From the NCBI GenBank assembly GCA_023846275.1, contig CM043872.1, forward strand, positions 29,626,670-29,690,669: a stretch of DNA of 64,000 bases, in the 5' to 3' direction. Below are positions 39,220 through 51,200 of the stretch, in pieces. The position numbers were made by a program, and so were the translations under genes. Below the pieces are notes generated by a model. That model had not been told where the DNA came from and made no database searches. It saw only the letters and a list, made by a program, of their open reading frames with translations. The DNA comes from Vanilla planifolia (taxonomy: Eukaryota; Streptophyta; Magnoliopsida; Asparagales; Orchidaceae). Numbering within the stretch: position 1 is the first letter of the stretch; each line of letters opens with the position of its first letter.

Positions 39220-42200
39220 CTAGTTTTGTTTCTTGGAAGATCGGATCAGAGTCCCAAGCCAGTCATCAGTTACTTCACCTTTCAGAGCTCTTAAGGAGTG
39301 ATCCGTCCCGGCCTACAAAAGCAGAATCAATCATGCATTAACTGGGACAAAAGAAAGCACAACTTCTGATGGTATAAAGAATACATCACCTTAGTTATGT
39401 ACACATCAATGCCATGTTTAGCTATCACGGCTGCTTCTAGTATCTTTGTTTCCATCCCACCGGTGGTGTCGTGAGAGGCAACCGTGATGTCGACTGCAGG
39501 TTGAATCCAACAGAAATTTGTTTGAGAGCTCATACAGAGTGATTGATAGAACAATGTTTGCTTTAAGCACATCAAAAAAGGTTGGAAAAAATTTGTAGTA
39601 AGATTGGTTATTATGTTTATTATTATAGTCACAAAAAGAAAGGTGATGATCCTACTAAGGTAAAGGCAAATCAAACTGAAGGAAGATGTTTTTGTGAGAA
39701 TCATCTTAGTGGTAAACATTACAACAAAGGATAATGTTTGAATGGTAGATTTGGAAGCTAAGAGATGTTTTCACATCCTACATTGTTGTAGTGGAAAGAG
39801 AAGACATTTCCTTGGAGATTCTACACCTACAATTATTGTATGGTAATAACAATGTTACTTTGAAGCTGACTTATAAGAAAGATCCTTCTTCTCACCAATG
39901 TCCAACAGATGTAAAAAATTCAATAGAGGTTGTGCTAATTTCTGTCCTTAGAAAAACAAGACATGAGGTCTTATTTGTTGGAGAGTAGTGGGAAATTATC
40001 ATTTTAATAATGGTTTTTTTCTATTAAATGTACTTACAAGATAATGTAAGTGCTTCTTCTGCTTATTTAGTTGATTGTGTTGCATAAGAAATTGATAGTC
40101 TTTGTCATATTTATTTTTCATATACAAAGAAAACAGATTAGAATGGCATTTTAAACAAAAATTATAAAGATTATTGAATCAAAGAAATGCCATGCGTATG
40201 AAAAACCTAAGCAAACCAAAAAATCATATATACTTATATACAAAAGAGAAATCAAGTTGTTTAGTTTAGCTCTTTCTAATTTAAGTGAAAAGAAATACAA
40301 CATGACTATATGTGATAAAAGATATTGTCACTTTTACTAATGATGATTCTAGATTCACTAAAATAAACTTTGCTAAAATGATAAAGATAAGACTACAGAA
40401 AAATTAATTTTTTTTAATTAGAAATTAAAAATAAAAATAAAGTCAAAAGAGTTGGGTTTAATCAAGGTGGAGATTATGAAACTACTCTACTAAACTTCCT
40501 TCATAAAGATCATGATATAGTGCATAAAGTGACCCCTTAATTGAATCTAATATAGTGAAAAAAAAAAGAAAAATAAATAAAATTTTAAAAAATATGATCA
40601 ATGAAATACTAGCTAGTTTATCCCTGATAATTAGTAAGAAGTAATCCAATCTACTTGTTATAAAAAAATTAACTTTTAAGAAGCAAAAGAACTCTCTTTG
40701 AGATTTGGAAAGCGCATTTAACAAATATAGAATACCTTAAAGTATAGGGTATCTTACCAAGATATTTCCTGAGCCAAAAATCATTTATATCTATACACAA
40801 AAGAGAAACTAAATTGTTTGCTTTAATTCTTTCTCATTTAAGTGAAAAGAAATACAACATGACTAGATGTGATAAAAGATATTGTCACTTTTATTAATGA
40901 TGATTCTAGATTCACTAAAATAAACTTGCTAAAAAATAAATATAAGACTACAGAAAAATTTAAAATTTTTTAATTAGAAGTTAAAAATAAAGATGAAATT
41001 TTTTTTAACTAGAAGTTAAAAATAAAGATGACAACAAAGTCAAAAGACTTCAATTTAATCAAGGCGGAGATTATGAAACTACTTTTGTAAACTTTAAAAA
41101 AGATCATGATATAGCTCATAAAGTAATTCATTAATTGAATATAATATAGTGAAAAAAAATAAAATTTTTAACAAAATATGAAGACCACCATGCTAGCTAG
41201 TTTTTGAAACCTGATAATTAGTGAGAAATCATCCAATCTACTTGTTATATAAATAATAGAATCAACGTCTAGGAAGACAAAAGTACTTTCTTAGAGATTC
41301 TAAGAAAGCATTTACAAAATATTAAATACCTTAAAGTGTAGGTTATCTTGCCAAGGTAATTTCCCTGAACTTGAAAAAAATTGGTTCAAATACCACACTA
41401 TTTATTTACCAATTATGCTGACAGTTATGATGTATATAAGCATCTTGTATTAAAAACTTATGTTTTAGATGCCAATGCTAATATTGAATCTAAAGATACA
41501 GAATTTTTGAAAAAAAAAGATTATTTTTGAAGAACAAAATAGATATCCATGAGTATCAATAATTAAATAAGCATGACGTTTCTTGACAAATTGATACACA
41601 TACCACTGGTTTCACTCTTAAACACAAAATATCCAAAAGGAAGCAAAAGCATGAGAACTATTGGTAGTTCTAGTCATAATTTTTATATACTTTTATTTGA
41701 AAATGAACCATCTTCATATAGTGAAGCTATTAATTCCAACGATATGTCTTTATAGAAAAAAAATAATAAATAATGAAATAAAATACATCATACCTATTCA
41801 CACTCATGAACTAATTGACTTGTCACCTAAGACAAAGCCAATTAGTTTTATCAATCCAATGCCCTTGCATTGTACTATTGCACAACTAACAATCCACATT
41901 TAGCTAATAATCATGAGTTATTATCTTTTAATATTTTAGTTATTTAAGCCATCTCATTATTTTAGCATTTCATTCTTTCAATTTTATGTGTTTCAATTAG
42001 ACATGCAGTGAGAAATGACTTTATATGAATATTTGACCTACTTTTTTGTCAACTATCTCATGTGAGTCATGTGAGTCATCAATGATCTTATAAAATTTAT
42101 AAACAAGATTCAGAGTATCAATGTTGAGAGTCCTTGGATTATGAATAGAAATTTGATTACTTTGGTCACTTTTGAGCTTGCATGAGTGCTATTTGGATTA

Positions 42201-45200
42201 TGAATAGAAATTTGATTACCTTGGTCACTTTTGAACTTGCATGAGTGCTATTTGTAATGTACTTATAGGGAGTTGTCAGTATAGAAAACAGTGGATAGGT
42301 TTAGGTTCTCTCTTATCTCCTTTCCCCATCACATTTCATGCATTTCACCATTTTCTTTTCTTTTCTTTTCTTTATTCGTTGAATTTTACTTGTCTCTCTC
42401 CTTATTATGTTCTTACATCAATTTTTGCATGCAAATTTGAAGAACCCTCATTTCAATCACCCACAAGATCTATTTACTCTTATTTGCATCAATGTGGTAT
42501 CAAAATATGATTCTACATTGCTTCTCAACAAAGAAACATCATCTTTGATTCCTTCATTTTGTCTCTATTTTTTTTCTCAATTTTTTAAAATTTATACTTC
42601 AAGAACATTCCATATTTCTTATATTACACGTGCTTTCCCTTTATTTCCCTTCAATTAACGGTTCATGGTGGTCATTGACTCACATACTAAGCTTTTATTT
42701 CAAATAGATGTTTGGCTAACTGCTGCATTACTCTGGCGAACTCTGGATGATTTTTCTTGTTCCATAAGTTATCAAGCAAGAGTTGCTCATAAAGAAGTAC
42801 AGGCACGTGATTTAAATCTTAAGTTTGAGTCCCATAGACATGGTGTTAATGAGTTCTGTGTATCGGGCCTGAATGCCATTGCTGCACAAAAGATAAAATT
42901 GTGTTAACAGTTGTACCTGGCCTTTTTGGACATTTATAATTCTTATGGTTTGGCCATTATATAGAGGCTTGGGCCTAGCGCTCCTTATTATGAAGCTAAA
43001 TAAAATCTTCCGGATCTTTTGAATGGGCCTAGTGCTGCTTATTATTAGGCTAGATATTCCTCTTATTAAAGGATATGGGATCTCCTTTAATGGGCTTTAG
43101 TAGATAGTTTTTCTTTCTCCATAGTAAGCCTACTAAGTTGATCTGCAAAGAAATTTTCTGAACCTTCAATATGTTCAGTAACAACAGAAAATCCATTGCC
43201 AATGATGTAATCTACAAACTTAAGCCAACTATTTTCTAATAGCTTAGATTCATTTTTCTTATGGTAAAAAGAAACAATAGCTTGACAATTCGTTCTTAAG
43301 AAAAATTCCTTTCCAAGACAACAAATATTATCAATTTTTCTAATGCTTTGATAACAGCTAATATTTCTACATTGTTGCTAACACTTCGGTCTGATAATAC
43401 CCACTCTCATACCTACTTACCACTTCTTTGGTGAAAATTTGTGGGGTTTCAATTTTAAAACTGCTCCCCAGCCACCTATTAGGCCTGTCTCTATAATTAA
43501 ATAACTATTAGATGGTGGTAATTGTAGATTTTGGAGTTTTTGTACGATTTCTTTAATCTTTTGCACTAATTTTATATCTTTTATAATAAATCTCCTTTCA
43601 CCTTTTAGTCTAGCTTTTTCATACAAGGGCCCTGCAATTTGACTTAAGAATAAAGTTTCTGGCATAATTTAATTTGCCTAAGAATGATTGCAGAGCTTTT
43701 AATTCTTCTAATTGATCTGTCATATCTAAAATATTTTTGTATATATGAGGTTGTAATTGAATTTGGCCTTGTCCTATAATAATTCCTAATAAGTCTATTC
43801 TACCGCATTCAATTTTTATCTTTTTTTCAAAGATTACAAAACCATTTTCTTGTGTTTTTCTGAAAAATATCTTAAGGTGGTTTAAGTGATCTTTTAGCAT
43901 TTTGTTAAATACCAAAATGGACAGGCGTAACGGTCCATTCAAATCTGACTTGCCGTCCATTTTCTACTGCATTCATCTAAACTGACTTGCCAAAAATCGA
44001 ATTTATTGTATAAAAAGGTATTTTTAATATTATTTATGAGCATTTCTTTATGGTTAAAGGATACTTATCATCTTCAATATTATTGTTAAGTCACTTATAA
44101 TTGAATATCATACAACTTTTTCCTCTAACTAATTGACTATGCTTGTTTACTATAAAAACTCAGGTTGTATGCGAATTATTACTTTCTTTAATGAGTCTTA
44201 GAGTTAATAATTCTTGAATATATTTTCTAAACTCTTCCTATCATAAAGCATAGCTTTTATTGGATAGGTTATTCTTATGTTGGGATTAATGATATCTAAC
44301 TTACACATCTTTACTCCTATGCATGTTTTTTGTCGAATTTTCTCCAATAGTTCCATCATTTCTTGATTCTATTATTAAAGGATCGATGATATCTCAAAAT
44401 TGTTCGATCTGGTTTAATTCTATGGGGTTTCTACTTGTTCTATTTCTTCTTCAAAAAGAATAACTTCTTCGCTTAGTTCTAGGTTTTCCTTAAATCGTTA
44501 TGTTATTATGATATTGTTAGATTTTTTAAAGAAAGTGAACAATGGTCTTTTTAGAAACAAGCCTCCTAATTGATGATTTATGAAATTTATTCCTATTATT
44601 ATTTTCATATTACTTTCCTTTTTCGAGTTTTCTTACTCACGTCAAAGGGCGGATATTTTTGGTCTAAAATATTATTCCACAATTGACAAGTTTATTTTCT
44701 AACATATATTGGTTTCATATAACGTCTTTAATAATTGCCTTATATAGGGATTTTTCAATGTATTGTATACATACTATATCTTCACCAATAGGACCCTTGT
44801 TAGCTCTAGTGTCAATAATTCCTATGTTGGTAATTTAAAACCATCACTATATTCTATTATACATTTTATATTTAAAAGATTATTAATCCTTATCCTTGTT
44901 TTTTCTAAATTTATTTCTTTTTCCTCAAGAAATTCTTCTTCTTCTATAATAATCCCTTTTCCCTTTCTATCTTGTCTCTTACATCGTTCTAATTTTTCTC
45001 TTAGCCTCTAATTCTCTTCTTATAAGCTTTCTATTCTTTTTAAGAGTTGTCTAATTATATCTTCATCAACATTTCCTTCTAGTTTCATACTTATTCTTTT
45101 TCTATTTTGCATCTCATAATCATATTTATTTTTACCAAAAAATCTACATAAAGCTAATCCACAATAAATAGAAATAGTCCTATATCTAGTAGTGATAACA

Positions 45201-48200
45201 AATTTCACACCAGTTTTTTGAGGTAACTTTAAAATCTTCTCATTGGTGATTACAATTATTTTCTACTTTAATATTATATCGTTCTAAGAGATACTTAGGA
45301 TTTCAATCTAAAGACTATCAAGGTTCCATTTTAATGATCCATAAATATCCAAAATGTCTACTATTTCTTCCAAATTTTCTATTTGTTTTTTTCTAAATAT
45401 ACTGCAAATATCACAGTTGTGCTCAGAATCATCTTCATTCAATACTTACAATGTTTACATCTACAAAAAGGTAAAATTCCTGGCATACATTTTTAAAATT
45501 ATTTTATGTAATTTTCTCTAAGTCTTCCTTATAATATATACTGCTCTTTAATTTTGATCTCTTATATTTTTTGTATAGAGCTAGAATATAAATTTTGTTA
45601 CAATAGCTATAACTAGTCACTTGTCTTTGTGCATCATTTTCTAAACATCTCTCTTTTAAATAATTAAAAGTGGATTATATGGTTGGACCTACTCCTGCCA
45701 TAGTTACATTTCCTTGTTGAAATCATGCTTTATAAATCAAATCTCCTAATAGCTTAATTAATTTGTTAAAATATTTTTTTCGTGAGATCTACTCCTAAAA
45801 AAATTCTTCCAATATTTGCTGCGATTGTAATATGCATCTGACTAAATTTTACTATATTAATAACAATCATCTAACTAAAGTCTTTCTAAAACCAGTGCTG
45901 CTATATCCTGCAATAACGTGTCCCCTAGTGCATGTTCTGTACATAATATAATTTGCTTGAGACATAACATTATACAGATTGTCTGTCACTTCCACTAAGC
46001 TTTCATAGTCTTATAGATAATTTAACTTTTATGAATTGAACATGTGTTTGACTGTTTGTCCTTAAAGATTTCCTAACACACTAATTGTAAAGGTTCTAAC
46101 GTATGCCCAATCCTTTCTATGGCATTTATGATATCAGATCCTCATCTATCAATGAGTTCTTGCAATTTTTATGGATAGTCTAAACTTAATATTAACATAC
46201 TACCTCCTGTACTTTGTTTAAGTAATCCTTTTAATAGGATTTGTCTGTCCGCTTGGTCTGAAATTATACTCATAATTGTTATCTCTAGGGTTGTACCTAC
46301 AAGGTGCTCTGATGGATTGTGGTGTTGTTTGCTTATCCTAGCCATTTGTTCCTGTCGCGAGTTAATTTAACCTCATAGGATGAATTACTGTCAAGCCTAA
46401 TGTCCCTTCATTCATGTTTATTTCTTCAATTTTTAAATTCGCTAATTGATTCGTGCATGTTTTCCAGGCCTTCGAGAACAACAAATATCCCAAGGTTGTC
46501 TATTTTAAGAGCTAGTCAACAATAAAGTTATTCAACCATACTTCATACTTAACTAAACAAACACAATTTGACTTTTTCAACAGGTTGCCTCATGAAGTAA
46601 AGCAAGTCAAAAAAGATAAAAAGGTTTGTGTCTCCAAAGTTGTCTAAGAGTGAGAAAGCAATCTTGAATGATCATTTCAATATCAAGAGGTCGGCCAAAC
46701 AATACCTAATCGGTGAGCAAAGTGCAAGCCGAGTCCCTAACAAAGCACAAGGCATCAAGGATGGCCTTGACCTCGACATGATTGTTGATAGCCATGAAAT
46801 TGAAAAGAATGCATGACAAGGTGACACCAAAGACGAGCTAATCAGAATGATAAAAGCACCATACATGAGTGAGGGGCAGTTACCAAGTTGACAAACAATT
46901 CTAACAAATAATTCATAATAGGTTTGAACATAATAGAGAAGACAAAAAAAAAATTCTTTCCTAAATCTCAAAATACACCCACCCAAATCTTCACAAAAAT
47001 TCCCTCAAAATTCTCTATAACTAATAAAACTCAAAAAAATGATAAAAAATCTAAACAATAACATATCAAAGTTCTAAACTTATGAATCAATGAGAATAAT
47101 TACCAACATATAATAATCACAAACGAAGAAGTCCCAAATACCATATCTTTTGACTCTGAGTCGTCTCCAAAATCTCTCAAACGCAGATTGCAAAACCTAG
47201 TCATCAAACTGCTCCCTAATTAATTCTTGAAAAACATGGCCAATGCTCGTATAACAATCAAAGAGAATGTATCCAATGCCGATATATTATATCGGGCTAA
47301 AGAATATTTCAATGGATATGTATCCGTCTGCCACCTCCTGCTCTATAATTAGACATATTCTTTAAGCTTTCTACATGACCGGTACCACTTGAAGAAGACT
47401 GAATAGCCAACTATGCCAAATCAGTTCATTTTCCATTGCAATCAAGATTTCCAGCTCTCCATTAATTTGGTTTCCATGTAAATTTAAAATAATAAAAATC
47501 AAAATCTTTTGATTTATTATCCAAAATATATCACCTTTTATAAGTTAACTTTGTCATCGCAAACTAAATTTTGAGGCAAGGGTCAACAAAACCAAACCAA
47601 AATTCATTTAGGACGGTACTTAAATACTGCAGCCTCTAAAGGCACGGCTTTTTCAGTCCAGGGAATGAAGTCCCAAAATTGCAGCACAAAGTTACGATAA
47701 TTTCTAAGGCACAAAACAAATATGCCCAAAGATCAATAAATGTTTTCATTTTTCTGTTGCAACAAATAACTGAAATGCACTTGCTCAAAAAATTGCTTGA
47801 TATGGCATAAGCAGACATACCTTGGTTTATATTCTCCAGAGTAGGCTTTACGATGGACCAATTTCCTTCTTCGTCAACAACTGCTATATGCAAAGTAAAA
47901 TTTACTTCAAATTGTTGAATGTAAATTGCATAGATTAAAAAAACCACAGCTGTTAAAAAGCTTGTTCTACAAGCTTACCAATCTCCCTAAGCAGTGTAGC
48001 ATTAGCAAAAGTCGGTGGGCGATCATATACTCCAAGAACATCCGTCTTCATTGCCAAATTATTAGCAAATGAAGGATATCAAATATGTTTAATTGTTTCA
48101 ACCGTACTCATGGAGGGTATCAAATGCAGCTATCAATGGACAAACATTCATTTCACCAAAAATTTTCTAATAAGCTCAGCCATTCTAATCATCAGATTTA

Positions 48201-51200
48201 AGTATATTATATGCTTTCTCATATCAAGATTAAGGATACAAGGAATACCACGTATTCCGGCAACATGAGATGGGCAAGGTGGCGTATAATAACATCACCG
48301 CTCAGTATGGTACAACCCTGCTCATGCAGTTAACCCATAATTACAAACAGATCTAAATAAAACTGTTTAAGTGCCTAGTTTCTTCGGTTAGATGTTTCCA
48401 AAAGTTAAATAAAAGTTTAAAAGGATGAGAAATTCAAAAAGTGATAGGGAATCAACCTGTAAACAATCTAACACTGCGTCCCCATGCAAAACCTAATAGA
48501 ATGATCATCAAACTTCAGAAAACGGAAAAATTTTGCTCATATGTGACAAAAGAAGAACATTATAAAGATTATGTACGGTAAAATAAGCAAGTACGACTAA
48601 TACTTCCTTTGAGGCCAACACTGCAACAGCAATAATCGCCTGTATGAGGTTTTTCACTGTTATAGAACACGCAGCTAGCACAGCAAGTAAATAAACTTCT
48701 TTCTTCACTAATCTTGAAAATGAAGGTCCCTTGAGAATACTATCAACTAAATAAATCAACAAAACCTAGTACAAATGTGGAGCTCAGAGGTTGCGTGTGT
48801 ATTAAAATTAGTCTTCTGTAGACTTCAACTGCCCAAGGACCACACAATGAGGTTGCAAACCTATATATTGATTCTCGACATGCCCTAATGAGCGAGCACT
48901 GGTAGTTTATTTCATGATATTCTACTAGACCAACTAGCCTTTAAAACATTTTTTAAACAAGTTATCTGAAGATTTTATGGAGCTGTTCATATTCCACGCT
49001 AGGTTTGAGGAAATCTGCTTGTGAAAGAATTGCAAATAAAAGCTTAAAGATGATAGTCGGTGTAGACGATATGATGACATGCAGTGATGGCCTACAGGCT
49101 AGTTGATGTGCCTTCTAAAACAAGAGAGAACTGATATAGATTAGATCATTAGATTCTCGAGTTCATTAGAACCAGGCAGAAAAAAATGATCATAAAAATG
49201 AGAACAAACTTCTAGCCTCATATGACCAGTGCATTGATACTTGCATGTTATGGGATAGAATCTTGGGGTACAATAATAGAAGTTTTGAAAACATCTAGAA
49301 TCTTAACAAATCAATATATCAGATTTAAACATTACAAATATTACTGAAATCAGACTTTTCAACTTACAGGAATAAACCCAGCAGTGAGAACTGTTGTGAT
49401 CTGTGAAGCATCAGCAAAAGCAATCTGTGAACAGCTGAATATGTGTGCTTCAGTTCTGTGATTCTCCCACTTATTAATACATTATCACAAAGTAAATGAC
49501 TGAAAACGAAAGATAAAAATACACAGAAAACGAAAATTTATAATTATTACAATATCCAAGCAAAACCAGAAGGGTGCATATGTATAGAAATGTTAAAAAG
49601 AAAGTGAACTTTTATTTAATAGATTTTAAGGAAGCTTCTGACATTTCTACCCTGAGTTGACCACCCACAAGCAAATGGAGACATCCCCACAGCAGTTATT
49701 CCTTCTGCAAGAGAAAAGGAATGAGGAAGGTAAGCTAACTAGTTACATACTCTAATGTGCTGCAGGTAACCATGGATGCTTTCCTCTTTGTGTATTGTAA
49801 ATGACTTCAATTTTGAAGTGTTTCGCATTTTTTCATGACTGAAACTATAACTGATAGCTATTCATTTTTTTTTCTTCAGAAGAAAAAAAAAAATCCTAAA
49901 GTCACAGATCAAAAACTAGAGAAGAAAGAATACCTCTGGCAAGAGCTCTAACAATTTCAAGATTCAGAGATGTCACCTGAATTAATAAAAAAAAAAACAT
50001 AAGATATATGACTTAAACATGTTCCTCATTAATGCAGTTTTTAAAAGCAGATGCCTGAGATAAACTAAAGATATTGCATGCCTTCCAAGATAGACATTTG
50101 TATAGTGTGAATTATTATGATGAACTTGCAGTCTATGCATCAAGATATCAATTTCAGACACAAATCTTATAGAAACGTCATTAGATGCACAAACTTAGAA
50201 GCTTCATTGGTTAAAATCAAGACAAAGTGCAGTAACCAGCAAAATACCTGTGGTATATCCTTTTACAAGAGCGTAAAGGTTTACTTGGGCAGTTTTCAGT
50301 AAAAGCAAGCAAACAAGCAATGATGGCAAATTGTAAAACGAGAGGATTATATACAGTAGAAGTGTCTACTTTTTCCTGCAATGCTGTGTGCTCTGAATAG
50401 CTCTTGCAATTTAATATATACAGATCGAGTGATTGGATCAGCACTAATCACTAAACAGACGCATAGAATAATCAAAGTTGCATTGAAGAGTTGTGGCGAC
50501 GCATACCACAAGGAACACAATAAAAGGTAACTAGTTTACAAGTTATGCATATGTGTGAATTACCAAAAGAAATTATACAAAAGAATTAAGGCTCACAGAG
50601 ATACGTGTAGCAACAAAACCAGCCTTAACAAGTGGTAAATGCAATCCTCCTTTGTGGACTCCAGATCTACTAGCTTGAAAGTGACCAAAAGAACCTATGG
50701 AAAAAAAAATGTTAAGCAATAAAGTAGCAGGTTCTATATTTATGTGAGTATATGCTCGCTTATTAATTTTAATGTACAAGTTCAATAGAAACTAGGTTAT
50801 TGATTTGAATGTTAATGTTTAATAGCCAAAGCATCACCATCCACCTTTCCTAGCAAATTGCTAAAAGTATTTTAATACTATTAAATTCAGTTACCATTTA
50901 AAAAATGGGGGATGTGGTTCAACCTTTAAGTTTAATTATTATTTTAATGAAATTGAACCAAGTACTAGCCCTCTTGCAATCAATTAACACCGACTGCAAT
51001 GATTTGAAATATTACAAGCTGTAGCACCGAGTGCAATGATTCTCTGGTAAAATTGTAAGTCAAAAGGATGAGAGGAAACTATAAGTTCTATGAGCATTTT
51101 CGTACATGTATTGTATCGCTGATTCTATGAACTCCGATCAATAAATAACACGTGAAAAAGGTGGTCAAATCTCTATTAATTTACCTTTACCTCGCACAAG

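Larger units (their letters stand above)
39494..47820 (-). other. 8.3-kb IPK intron with inserted elements
   Basis: The intron runs from donor GTATGT below 47821 to the acceptor CTGCAG above 39493 and interrupts the codon for V286. It contains a 0.55-kb tandem duplication (40.22-41.37 kb), a 59-bp tandem duplication (42134-42251), a short GGGCCTAG repeat pair, and a degenerate caulimovirid copy (43.1-46.4 kb). An unrecognised plus-strand frame lies at 46628-46816. Confidence 0.8.

Noticed and set aside
44763..45011. Plus-strand 82-codon frame
   Set aside because: It is antisense to the protease and linker part of the caulimovirid remnant, so it is a shadow.
43100..46360. Ty3-gypsy retrotransposon as an alternative identity
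   Set aside because: No integrase or chromodomain was seen, and the coat-protease-RT-RNase H order and RT wording fit caulimovirids better.
49643..49653. Donor GTAGAA at 49650 for IPK exon 5
   Set aside because: Using it puts the next exon out of frame with an early stop; the donor GTCAGA at 49642 keeps STQGRN joined to IAFADASQ in frame.
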